From the NCBI GenBank assembly GCA_016871805.1, contig VHCG01000003.1, positions 1 to 64,000 on the forward strand: a stretch of DNA of 64,000 nt, written 5' to 3'. This document shows, piece after piece, positions 16,382 to 24,275 of this stretch. Below the pieces are notes generated by a model. It was not told the DNA's origin and did no database searches. It saw nothing but the letters and a program-made list of their open reading frames with translations. The position numbers and the translations under genes are program-made. Within the stretch, counting starts at the first letter, position 1; each line of letters opens with the position of its first letter. Source of the stretch: Verrucomicrobiota bacterium. GTDB lineage: Bacteria > Verrucomicrobiota > Verrucomicrobiia > Limisphaerales > UBA9464.

Positions 16382-17677
16382 ATGAATTCCACCTCGAACA
16401 TCATGCCGGTCACCCGGCGTCGTTTCATCTCGTCCTCCACCGTCGCGACCGCCGGCGCCCTGTCGGCCAGCCGCTTCGCCTTCGCCCAGGGCAGCGACAC
16501 GCTCAAGATCGCGCTCGTCGGCTGCGGCGGACGCGGATCCGGCGCCGCCGCCCAGGCCCTCAGCGTCCCGGGCACGAAGCTCGTCGCCATGGCCGATGCC
16601 TTCCCCGACCGCCTCGAGGGAGCCCTCAACGGTCTCAAGGAGGCCAAGGGCGCCCAGGTCGACGTCCCCAAGGAACGCCAGTTCGTCGGCTTCCAGGGCT
16701 ACAAGGATGCGATCTCCGCCGCCGACGTCGTCATCCTGGCGACGCCTCCCGGATTCCGTCCGATGCAGTTCGCCGAGGCCATCAAGCAGGGCAAGCACGT
16801 CTTCGCCGAGAAGCCGGTCGCCACCGACGCCCCCGGCGTCCGCCAGTTCCTCGCCGCCGCCGAGGAGGCCAACCGCAAGGGGCTCAAGGTCGGCGTCGGC
16901 CTCCAGCGCCATCATGACCCCGGCTACGTCGAGACCGTGAAGAAGCTCCAGGACGGCGCCATCGGCGACATCACCGCCCAGCGCGTGTACTGGAACGACG
17001 CCGGTGTCTGGGTCAACCCCCGCAAGCCCGACCAGACCGAGATGGAGTACCAGATGCGCAACTGGTACTATTTCGTCTGGCTCTGCGGCGATCACATCGC
17101 CGAGCAGCACATCCACAACCTCGACGTCGCCAACTGGGTCAAGAACGCCCATCCGGTGAAGGCCCGCGGCATGGGAGGACGCCAGGTGCTGACCGACAAG
17201 CGCTACGGCCAGATCTACGACCACCACATGGTCGAGTTCACCTACCCCGACGGCAGCATCTGCTTCAGCCAGTGCCGGCATCAGCCCGGATGCTGGAGCG
17301 AGGTCAACGAGCACGCCATCGGCACCAAGGGGACCAGCGCCGTCGGCAGCAAGCTCGTCCGCCCCACCGGCGGCCAGGAGTGGCGCTATCGCGGCAAGTC
17401 GGTCGATCCCTACCAGCAGGAGCACGACGACCTGTTCGAGGCGATCCGCAAGAACACCCCGTACAACGAGGGCTTCTACGGCGCCCACTCCACGATGACG
17501 TCCATCTTGGGCCGCATGGTGACGTACTCCGGCAAGGACATCACCTGGGACGAGGCTCTGAAGTCACAGCTCAGCTATTTCCCCGACGAGCTCTCGTGGG
17601 ACGCCAAGATGAAGGCGTTGCCCGATGCCGACGGCAACTACGAGATCCCGATGCCGGGCGTGGCCAAGGCCTGGTGA
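16382..17677 (+). CDS. Gfo/Idh/MocA family oxidoreductase, Tat-exported
   Basis: The 431-residue protein starts with a clear twin-arginine signal (TRRRFISSSTVATAGALS). It continues into an N-terminal Rossmann fold, KIALVGCGGRGSGAAAQAL, then the ATPPGFRP and GKHVFAEKPVATD motifs of the Gfo/Idh/MocA family, where the Lys of EKP is catalytic. The C-terminal domain has DHIAEQHIHNLDVANWV. Such enzymes oxidise or reduce sugars and inositols with NAD(P). Tat-exported forms are common in Verrucomicrobia. It is divergent from the GH32-like gene, which suggests a shared carbohydrate role, and ends at a strong terminator. Confidence 0.88.
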   Translation: MNSTSNIMPVTRRRFISSSTVATAGALSASRFAFAQGSDTLKIALVGCGGRGSGAAAQALSVPGTKLVAMADAFPDRLEGALNGLKEAKGAQVDVPKERQFVGFQGYKDAISAADVVILATPPGFRPMQFAEAIKQGKHVFAEKPVATDAPGVRQFLAAAEEANRKGLKVGVGLQRHHDPGYVETVKKLQDGAIGDITAQRVYWNDAGVWVNPRKPDQTEMEYQMRNWYYFVWLCGDHIAEQHIHNLDVANWVKNAHPVKARGMGGRQVLTDKRYGQIYDHHMVEFTYPDGSICFSQCRHQPGCWSEVNEHAIGTKGTSAVGSKLVRPTGGQEWRYRGKSVDPYQQEHDDLFEAIRKNTPYNEGFYGAHSTMTSILGRMVTYSGKDITWDEALKSQLSYFPDELSWDAKMKALPDADGNYEIPMPGVAKAW

Positions 17678-17699
17678 TCCGAAGGAGTTCCTGAATCGA

Positions 17700-17737
17700 C
17701 CCGCATCCTCCCCGCGAGGATGCGGGTTTTGTTTTTT
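17700..17737 (+). terminator. Rho-independent terminator after the Gfo/Idh/MocA gene
   Basis: An 11-bp perfect stem (CCCGCATCCTC at 17700-17710 and GAGGATGCGGG at 17716-17726) with a 5-nt loop is followed by a T-rich tail (ttttgtttttt, 17727-17737). It lies 22 bp after the stop codon. Confidence 0.92.
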
Positions 17738-17790
17738 GCGGTCCGGCAGGGAGGGTCCCATGTCGCCCACGACCTGAAGGCCACCGACCC

Positions 17791-18263
17791 GGTTCTTCAC
17801 CGGTGGGTGGACCAGTGCTCTGGGCCGCCGGGTGCCTCGGAGGCCTCCACCCTCCCCAAGCCCAACCTCTCCCACACCCCAGACCTCCCTGGCCTCCATC
17901 CCGGGCCTGCCACCACCGTCGCCAGATCCAGGGATGCAGAGGGAACTCATACGGGGACGCGGAGGCGCGGAGGAAAGGCGGGCGAGATCAGGACAGAGGC
18001 GATGCCGGTAGGGCTGTACTCCGTCACGGCCCCATCTCGATCCGCAGCGGGTGGCGCACCCGTGAAGGGGGACGGGAAGGACCCACGTATCAGAGGATTC
18101 CGGCTAGGCCTATGGATCCGTCAAACCCATCGCGGGGAAGATGGGGACCTCTCCAGGCCTCCAGTCCACCACACCACACCGACCCACTGTCCCCACGGGT
18201 CGGCACCGCCTCACAGGGTGGGTGCTCCCGCACCCAGTGATGCAGGGCACTGCATCACCCACC
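17791..18263. repeat. Interspersed hairpin-rich repeat, copy B
   Basis: Module I (17791-17834) matches copy A nearly base for base over ggttcttcaccggtgg and tggaccagtgctctgggcc. A copy of the end module in reverse orientation lies at 17943-17973, and 18002-18075 matches 11600-11674 of copy A. Module II (18219-18258) has stem TGGGTGC-tccc-GCACCCA, where copy A has TGGGCGC and GCGCCCA: both arms changed together. The second hairpin is GTGATGCA-gggcac-TGCATCAC. The gap 17738-18320 holds no gene. Module order differs from copies A and E. Confidence 0.75.
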
Positions 18264-18320
18264 GCCCTGCACTCGATCACACGCCCGCTGACGCACCGAT
18301 GGGGTTCCTCTGCCCCGTGG

Positions 18321-18998
18321 TCAATAGGCCCCCGACGCCGTCCCGCCGGCAACGATCGCCGGACCGGCACTCGTTCCGAGCCGCGTGGCTCCGGCCTCGA
18401 CGAGGGCTACCGCCGATGCCCAGTCCCGGATTCCTCCCGCCGCCTTCACTCCGATCTTCGGCCCGACGCACGACCGCAGCAGCGCCACGTCCGCGACCGT
18501 CGCACCGCCCGAACCGAACCCGGTGCTGGTCTTCACAAACTTGGCGCCCGACTCCACCGCGAGGGAGCAGGCCCGCCGTTTCTCGTCCTCCGTCAACAGG
18601 CAGCATTCCAGGATCACCTTCACCGGAATCGACTCCGCCGCCTCCACGACGTCCCGGAGTTCCCGGAGGACATACCGATCGTCGCCGTCCTTGAGCCGGC
18701 CGATGTTGAGGACGAGGTCGATCTCCTGGGCACCAAGGTCGATGACGGTCTCGGTCTCATAGCGTTTGGCATCCCCATCGGTGGACCCGAGCGGAAACCC
18801 GACGACCGCGGCGACCTTCACATCGCTGCCGTCGAGGAGGTGAACCGCCTGGACGACCCGGGAGCCCGGGACACAGACCGAGTGGAACCCATGCTTCACC
18901 GCCTCGGCGCAGAGCCGCTGGAAGTCCTCCAGGACGGCATCCGGACGCAGCAGTGTGTGATCGATGAGGCGGGCCATCTGCCCGGGCGTGGTCGACAT
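18321..18998 (-). CDS. deoC: Deoxyribose-phosphate aldolase
   Basis: The 225-residue protein is DeoC, which splits 2-deoxyribose-5-phosphate into glyceraldehyde-3-phosphate and acetaldehyde in nucleoside catabolism. It has the family opening IDHTLLRPDA, SVCVPGSRV, VVGFPLGS, the proton-relay region VILECCLLTEDEK, the Schiff-base Lys in KFVKTSTGF (Lys156) and KAAGGIRDWASA. The ATG at 18998 gives the normal length; upstream codons of the frame are shadow. It is the last gene of a minus-strand run (BioF-like, proC, AI-2E permease, deoC), 31 bp after the permease gene. Confidence 0.93.
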   Translation of the reverse strand: MSTTPGQMARLIDHTLLRPDAVLEDFQRLCAEAVKHGFHSVCVPGSRVVQAVHLLDGSDVKVAAVVGFPLGSTDGDAKRYETETVIDLGAQEIDLVLNIGRLKDGDDRYVLRELRDVVEAAESIPVKVILECCLLTEDEKRRACSLAVESGAKFVKTSTGFGSGGATVADVALLRSCVGPKIGVKAAGGIRDWASAVALVEAGATRLGTSAGPAIVAGGTASGAY

Positions 18999-19029
18999 GG
19001 GTCCACGCTGGCGACAGGCCCCGGCGGAA

Positions 19030-20370
19030 TCAATCCCGCGGCGCGGCGGGCTCGATGGACCGGGATCCCGCCTCGTTGCCCGGGTCGACCCTCCACACGT
19101 AGTGGGCCATGAGCACCCGGAGCGCGGCGGTGAGCGGGATCGCCAGGATGCCCCCGAGAATTCCACCCATCAGGGTGGTCCCGACCATCAGGGCGATGAT
19201 GATCATCACCGGATGGAGTCCGACGCGGTCCCCGATGATCTTCGGCTGGAGCACGAAGCCCTCGATGAACTGGACGACGCAGAACACGGCGACGACGAGG
19301 GCCGGATGCTGCCAATCCCCGAACTGGACCACCGCGATGATCAGGGCGGTCCCACAGGTCAGGGCCGCACCGAGGAATGGAATGATCGTCACCACGCAGG
19401 CCATCAGCCCGATCAGCAGGGCGTAGGGGAGGCCGATCAGCAGAAATCCGACGGCATAGAGGATCCCGTCGCACAGGGCCACGAGCACCTGGCCCCGGAA
19501 GAACACGATGAGCGCATCGTTGATGCTCCTCAGCACAAAGATCGCCTCGCGTTTGAAATCGGCATCCGCCACCGGGAGATAGTCGGTCCAGGTCCGGGCG
19601 ATCCGACGCTCCTCCAGCAGGAGGAAGAAGGCGTACACCGGGATGAGGGACAGGCCGGCCAGGATCCCGGCGAAGGAGGCGAGACGTCCAACCTGTCCGA
19701 GACCCCATCGGAGGATGTCCGGCGTCACCGCGGCCACCCAGGTTCCCACGGATTTCAACGAGTTGGGATCGAGCGCCTTCACCCACCAGGGAGGTTCCGT
19801 GCCCGGTCCGGACTCCTTGGCGATCCACGCGGCCAGCGCGGGGGTCCCATTGGTCGAGACGCCATCCGTCTCGTGCGAGGCATCTGGGAGGAGACCCACC
19901 CGATTGGTGACCGAGGAACCCTCGGGTTGTGGAAGGCGTTCGAGGACCTCCTTGGGCAGGAGGGATCGAAGCGACGCGGGCGGGGACTCGAGCCACGTCT
20001 GGACCCGATGCTGGAGACGGACCACGAGGACCGGGAGATGGCTGGCGAGGTCGCGGGCCTCGACCACGGCCCGTGGGACGAGGCTCCCCACCGCACCCAG
20101 GAGGATCAGGCCCGAACCGGCGAAGACGAGGACGAGGGCACGCATCCGGGGGAGGCCTCGTTGCTCGAGCCAGTCGACCACCGGGGACAGCAGGTAGGCC
20201 AGGACCACCCCGACGGCGAACGGCCACAGGACCGGCGACAGGCGCTGCACGACGATCCCGAGTCCCCAGAGGACGGCGCCCAGCAGGGTCAACCCCAGCG
20301 CGAGGGCGAGGGTTGTCAGGGAGGTCCAGATGATCCGGGCCTGCCTCTCGGATGGGGGCGGGAACTGCAT
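19030..20370 (-). CDS. AI-2E family (PerM/YdiK-like) membrane transporter
   Basis: This 446-residue polytopic protein has about eight transmembrane segments: two early ones (LTTLALALGLTLLGAVLWGL; WPFAVGVVLAYLLSPVVDWL), one at VLVFAGSGLILLGAVGSLV, then a long soluble middle and a C-terminal bundle with the family signature IIPFLGAALTCGTALIIA and IGDRVGLHPVMIIIALMVG. The family includes the autoinducer-2 exporter TqsA and many permeases of unknown substrate; no lux genes are present, so no substrate is assigned. The ATG at 20370 starts 5 bp after the proC stop. Confidence 0.85.
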   Translation of the reverse strand: MQFPPPSERQARIIWTSLTTLALALGLTLLGAVLWGLGIVVQRLSPVLWPFAVGVVLAYLLSPVVDWLEQRGLPRMRALVLVFAGSGLILLGAVGSLVPRAVVEARDLASHLPVLVVRLQHRVQTWLESPPASLRSLLPKEVLERLPQPEGSSVTNRVGLLPDASHETDGVSTNGTPALAAWIAKESGPGTEPPWWVKALDPNSLKSVGTWVAAVTPDILRWGLGQVGRLASFAGILAGLSLIPVYAFFLLLEERRIARTWTDYLPVADADFKREAIFVLRSINDALIVFFRGQVLVALCDGILYAVGFLLIGLPYALLIGLMACVVTIIPFLGAALTCGTALIIAVVQFGDWQHPALVVAVFCVVQFIEGFVLQPKIIGDRVGLHPVMIIIALMVGTTLMGGILGGILAIPLTAALRVLMAHYVWRVDPGNEAGSRSIEPAAPRD

Positions 20371-20375
20371 CGGGG

Positions 20376-21188
20376 TCAGGATTGACCGAGTCGGCACGAT
20401 TTGTCGGCGGCGGCGCGGACGGCGGCGATCAGGGCCGCACGAACGCCACCCTTCTCCAGCTCATGGACTCCCTCGATGGTGGTTCCTCCGGGACTACAGA
20501 CGGCATCCTTGAGGGCGCCGGGGTGTTGACCGGTCTCCAGGACCAGACGGGCCGCACCCAGCAGCGTCTGGGCCGCCAGCCGCTGGGCGATGTCGCGCGG
20601 GAGGCCCGCCGCGACGCCGCCATCGGCAAGAGCCTCGATCATGAGGAATCCGTAGGCGGGCCCGCTTCCGCTGAGTCCGGTCACCGCATCCAGCAGGCGT
20701 TCCTTCACCTTGAGGGCGAGGCCGACGCTGCCCAGGAGACGTTGCGCGAGGACCCCATCCTCGGCCGTCGCCACCGAACCCAGCGCGTAGGCCGAGGCCG
20801 AGGCCCCGACGAGCGCGGGTGTGTTCGGCATGACCCGGATCACCCGCTGTCCCGGAGCCGCCGACTCCAGGGAGGCGATCGAGACCCCGGCCGCGATCGA
20901 CAGGATCCGATGCCGCTGGGGATCGAGCACGTCCCGGACGTCATGGAGCACGCCCGCCACCTGGTCCGGCTTCACAGCCACAATGAGGACGTCGGCCACA
21001 GCGGCAACCTCGCGGTTGCCGGGGAGCGAGCGCCCGCCCGTCGCGTTCGAGAAGGACAGGGCCGCTGCCGGGACGACGTCGCTCGCGAAGAGCCGGGGGG
21101 CATCGACCAGTCCGGCCTTCAGAAATCCCTGGGCGAGGGCCGTCGCCATCTTGCCGGCTCCCAGGAAGCCGATGCTTGGATTGGACAT
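20376..21188 (-). CDS. proC: Pyrroline-5-carboxylate reductase
   Basis: The 270-residue protein is ProC, the last enzyme of proline synthesis (NAD(P)H reduction of pyrroline-5-carboxylate). It opens with the Rossmann motif IGFLGAGKMATALAQGF, has VLIVAVKPDQV, RVIRVMPNTPALVGASA, the substrate loop AVTGLSGSGPAYGFLMIEA and SPGGTTIEGVHELEKGGVRAA. Length matches the family. It is in a minus-strand run and closely followed by the AI-2E permease gene, a pairing without obvious metabolic meaning. Confidence 0.95.
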   Translation of the reverse strand: MSNPSIGFLGAGKMATALAQGFLKAGLVDAPRLFASDVVPAAALSFSNATGGRSLPGNREVAAVADVLIVAVKPDQVAGVLHDVRDVLDPQRHRILSIAAGVSIASLESAAPGQRVIRVMPNTPALVGASASAYALGSVATAEDGVLAQRLLGSVGLALKVKERLLDAVTGLSGSGPAYGFLMIEALADGGVAAGLPRDIAQRLAAQTLLGAARLVLETGQHPGALKDAVCSPGGTTIEGVHELEKGGVRAALIAAVRAAADKSCRLGQS

Positions 21189-21267
21189 TGACGGGAGTGG
21201 TAGCAACGCCGAGCGCATCGACCAAGCGAAACCACGTCCCGCGGGAGGCCGACCCGGTCCCGCACCC

Positions 21268-22383
21268 TCATCCAACCCGACACCACGGCAGACAGTCCAT
21301 GACCGCCTCCCGAAGCCGCGACACCTCCCCCGTGGTGTGGGCGGAGGACAACGCAAACCGGAAGAACCGGTCGGCCGGGCCCTGGGAGTAGCGGATCCAC
21401 GACGGGTAGATTCCCGCGGCCTGGAGCCGTCGCCCGATGCGACGGGTGGCCCGCGGATCCTGGGGTACAAGGACCAAGGTTGGCCCGATGGCATGGCGTC
21501 GGGGATCCGAATCAGGGAAGACCTCCCGCGCCTGCTGGATCCGTGTGGCCAGGGTCCTGCGCCACCCGGTCCCACGCTCCTCGAGCAACCGGAGGGCGGC
21601 ACGCGCCCCGGCCACCCAGGGCAAGGGAGGCGGCGTATTGCCCTGGAAACAGCGTCCCTGCTCCACCACCCGGTCCCGGAACGTCTTCGATCCAAGGACG
21701 AAGCCGCCGTAGCATCCAAAGGCCTTGCTCAGGGTTCCGGTGAGGAGGACCCGCGGATCCCGGACTCCCTGGACCTCCAGAGCCCCGCGGCCTTTCCGTC
21801 CCAGGGTTCCGACACCGTGGGCATCGTCGACCAGCAGCCACCCCTCCTCGGGCAGAACGGAGAGGAGCTCCGACACCGGTGCCAGGGATCCGTCGAGGGG
21901 GGACAACCCGTTCGTCATCACGAGAGGTGTCCCAGGTTTCCGCGGGCGTCCGAGTTGCTTCTGCAGGTCGTCGACGGAGTCGAAGTCGGTCGCGGAAACA
22001 CCCAGCAGATCCGCCGCATCGCGCAGACAACCGTGGGCCGTCCGCGCCCGGTGCACCTGCCCGATCGAGCCGGCCAGTCCCTGCACCGCGACCAGCGGTG
22101 CAAGATACCCGGACGAGGTCAGCACCGCCGAGGGAAACCGGAACATCCGGGCCAGATCCCGCTCCAGTCCAGCATACAACGGATGGTTGCCCGTCGTGGT
22201 CCGACTTGCCGCCACATTGGGGCCGAGGGTGTCGACCGCCCGACGGATCACCCCGCGGATCCCGCGATTCCAGGACAGACGGAAGTAGTCGCTGCCCCCG
22301 AAATAAAGGAGCTCCCGCCCCCGCCACTCCACGGTGGTAGGAGCGATCTGGACGATCCCCGGACCTTCGTTCTCGGATCCCAT
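21268..22383 (-). CDS. PLP-dependent alpha-oxoamine synthase-like protein (BioF-related)
   Basis: The 371-residue protein is a fold-type-I PLP enzyme of the AONS/KBL family: GSDYFRLSWN, ASRTTTGNHPLYAGLERDLA, VDDAHGVGTLGRKGRG and the PLP Lys in TGTLSKAFGCYGGFV (Lys220), with RFALSSAHT near the end. Family members condense an amino acid with an acyl-CoA (BioF, KBL, SPT, HemA). The ASRTTTGNH and AHGVGTLGRKGRG motifs are close to BioF, but there are no other biotin genes nearby and the N-terminus is short, so the exact substrate is open. Start ATG 22383 is chosen over an upstream GTG. Confidence 0.8.
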   Translation of the reverse strand: MGSENEGPGIVQIAPTTVEWRGRELLYFGGSDYFRLSWNRGIRGVIRRAVDTLGPNVAASRTTTGNHPLYAGLERDLARMFRFPSAVLTSSGYLAPLVAVQGLAGSIGQVHRARTAHGCLRDAADLLGVSATDFDSVDDLQKQLGRPRKPGTPLVMTNGLSPLDGSLAPVSELLSVLPEEGWLLVDDAHGVGTLGRKGRGALEVQGVRDPRVLLTGTLSKAFGCYGGFVLGSKTFRDRVVEQGRCFQGNTPPPLPWVAGARAALRLLEERGTGWRRTLATRIQQAREVFPDSDPRRHAIGPTLVLVPQDPRATRRIGRRLQAAGIYPSWIRYSQGPADRFFRFALSSAHTTGEVSRLREAVMDCLPWCRVG

Positions 22384-22432
22384 GCGCCGCGCCCAGCGAA
22401 CCACCGGCGACCGGTCCGACTCAAGGACTCAA

Positions 22433-22472
22433 GATCTCACGCGGGGAGGAGGGCGCACACGGAGACGCGGAG
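22433..22472. repeat. Fragment of interspersed repeat (copy C)
   Basis: The string gatctcacgcgggga, followed after a short insert by cacggagacgcggag, matches the reverse-oriented end module seen at 11531-11553 and 17943-17973. The rest of the 286-bp gap 22384-22669 has a weaker gggcgcacccggcccacgg segment (about 22559-22577) that may be a decayed module II. No gene is supported here. Confidence 0.5.
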
Positions 22473-22669
22473 CACGGGAGGAGAGTGGAGGGGCAGAAGG
22501 CCACCGCACACCCAGTTCTCTCAGGCATTGGGTGTCACCAAGCCCATCCCCTGGAATGGGCGCACCCGGCCCACGGTGATACCGGGTACGGGAACACTCA
22601 CCGGTTGCGTGATCCCCCTGGCTCTCAGGACTTCCTCCGCATTGCCACGCGGGTCCTCTGCCCGTCGCA

Positions 22670-23749
22670 CTAGGCCTTGATCTCAGCGAGACGGCGTTGG
22701 ATGTCCTCGGCCAGGAGCGGACCGATCAGCGGCTCCAGTTCGCCCTCCATGACGGCGGCGAGGTTGTGGAGGGTCAGGTTGATGCGGTGGTCCGTGACCC
22801 GGTTCTGGGGGAAGTTGTAGGTGCGACTCTTCTCGCTGCGCTCGCCGGAGCCGACCTGCTCCTTGCGGGCGGCGGCATACTTGGCGTTCTCCTCGGCGAG
22901 CTTGCGCTCGAGCAGACGGGACCGGAGGACGGTCATGGCCTGCTGCTTGTTCTTCTGCTGGGACCGGCCGTCCTGGCATCGGACCTCGATCCCCGAGGGC
23001 CTGTGGAAGATGCGGACGGCGGAGTCGGTGGTGTTGACCCCCTGCCCGCCATGGCCGGACGCCCGACAGACGTTGATCTCTAGATCCTCGGGCTTGATGA
23101 CGACATCGACCTCCTCCGCCTCGGGCATGACGGCGACGGTGACGGTGCTGGTGTGGATGCGCCCCTGGGCCTCGGTGGCGGGAACACGCTGGACCCGATG
23201 GACGCCCGACTCGAACTTGAGTCGCTTGAAGACCTCCGGGCCCGTGACGCTGACGATGGCCTCCTTGTAGCCGCCGAGATCGGACGGGCTGGCCTCGAGC
23301 ATCTCGAATCGCCAGCCCTCGGCCTCGGCGAACCGGTGGTACATCCGGAGGAGGTCCGCGGCGAAGAGGGCGCTTTCGGCACCCCCGGCGGCGGCCCTGA
23401 GCTCCAGGATGCAGTTCCTCGAATCCGTCGGACTCGGCGGCAGGATTCCTTCCTGGAGCCGTGCCGCCAGCCGGGCTTCCTCAAGGGTGAGCCGCCCGAT
23501 CTCGTCCTGGGCCATCAGCGCCAGCTCGGAACCGGCCGGCTCGGTCGCGACCAGGGCCCTGTTCTCCGCCAGTTCGGTCTGGGCCCTCTGGAATCGATCC
23601 CCTGCCTCGACGAGACCCCGGAGACGGGCGTGTTCCCGGGTCAGCTCCTGTCCGCGCTGTGGCTGGGCAAAGACATCCGGAGCGCTCAGGAGCGATTCCA
23701 CCTCGGCGAAGCGCTCCCGGAAACGGACGATGAAGGGATGAAGATCCAC
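22670..23749 (-). CDS. prfA: Peptide chain release factor 1
   Basis: The 359-residue protein is RF1, which ends translation at UAA and UAG. The PxT-type codon-reading motif is PAT in RVQRVPATEAQGR, marking RF1 rather than RF2, and the catalytic GGQ is in SGHGGQGVNTT (Gly-Gly-Gln 234-236). The C-terminal NFPQNRVTDHRINL block is intact. The GTG at 23749 (VDLHPFI) matches the usual RF1 N-terminus; the longer frame adds 13 unlikely residues. An intact RF1 means UAG is read as stop here, which matters for the amber-interrupted genes at 27322-28446 and 53761-54768. Confidence 0.95.
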   Translation of the reverse strand: MDLHPFIVRFRERFAEVESLLSAPDVFAQPQRGQELTREHARLRGLVEAGDRFQRAQTELAENRALVATEPAGSELALMAQDEIGRLTLEEARLAARLQEGILPPSPTDSRNCILELRAAAGGAESALFAADLLRMYHRFAEAEGWRFEMLEASPSDLGGYKEAIVSVTGPEVFKRLKFESGVHRVQRVPATEAQGRIHTSTVTVAVMPEAEEVDVVIKPEDLEINVCRASGHGGQGVNTTDSAVRIFHRPSGIEVRCQDGRSQQKNKQQAMTVLRSRLLERKLAEENAKYAAARKEQVGSGERSEKSRTYNFPQNRVTDHRINLTLHNLAAVMEGELEPLIGPLLAEDIQRRLAEIKA

Positions 23750-23785
23750 GGTGACGCAGGAGAATGGCGGCGGAAATCCGACCTG

Positions 23786-23832
23786 CAAAAAGCAAACCGC
23801 CCGCCGACCGGCTGAACCGGGCGGCGGGCGGT
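23786..23832 (-). terminator. Rho-independent terminator of rpmE
   Basis: On the minus strand an 11-bp perfect stem (ACCGCCCGCCG, pairing 23796-23806 with 23822-23832) with a 15-nt loop is followed by a T-rich tail (tttgcttttt, 23795-23786). It sits between rpmE and prfA and works only in the minus direction, so prfA probably has its own promoter or is read through at a reduced level. Confidence 0.88.
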
Positions 23833-23845
23833 GTCGACCAAGGCA

Positions 23846-24136
23846 CTAGGCCTTCTTCTTGCCGGAGGCCTTGGCGGCCTGCATCTCGGCAGTCCGGGCG
23901 GCGCGCTGCTGGAACTTGTCGACCCGGCCGGCGGTGTCGACGAACTTCTGCTGGCCCGTGTAGAACGGATGGGTGAATCCGCTGATGCCCATAAGGTACA
24001 GCGGGTACTCCTTGCCGTCCTCCCACGTCGCGGTGAGCGGAGTGGAGGCGCAGGACTTGGTGAGGAACGACTCGCCGGAGGCGGAGTCGCGGAAAACCAT
24101 CAGCCGATAATTCTTCGGATGCGTGTCAGCCTTCAT
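23846..24136 (-). CDS. rpmE: 50S ribosomal protein L31, type B (zinc-free form)
   Basis: The 96-residue product opens MKADTHPKNYRLMVFRD and contains LTKSCASTPLTATWEDGKEYPLY and SGFTHPFYTGQQKFVDTAGRVDKF, the type-B L31 pattern. Type A L31 holds a zinc with a CxxC motif; this protein has a single Cys and no CxxC, so it is the zinc-independent form. Bacteria with both types switch between them under zinc limitation, but no type-A copy is in the window. The C-terminus is a Lys/Ala-rich tail. The ATG at 24136 is fixed by the conserved N-terminus. It is divergent from mutL. Confidence 0.93.
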   Translation of the reverse strand: MKADTHPKNYRLMVFRDSASGESFLTKSCASTPLTATWEDGKEYPLYLMGISGFTHPFYTGQQKFVDTAGRVDKFQQRAARTAEMQAAKASGKKKA

Positions 24137-24275
24137 AAAAGGAATGTGGACAATACCGGTCACAAACTCCAAGACAAGGGCATTCTCATGACGAACGGCG
24201 CACGGCACCCCTCTTCCCTTCCTCGCCTCCATTTTCGCCTTCCCCACACCTCACCCGCGCCGTGAACTCAGGGGA

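Noticed and set aside
18141-19112. Long open frames on the plus strand over deoC and the following permease gene (18141-20385)
   Set aside because: They mirror conserved minus-strand genes and have shadow-like residue content (Arg/Gly/Asp-rich, no family motif).
19030-20370. Quorum-sensing AI-2 exporter
   Set aside because: The family name is misleading: most members have unknown substrates and no luxS or lsr genes are present.
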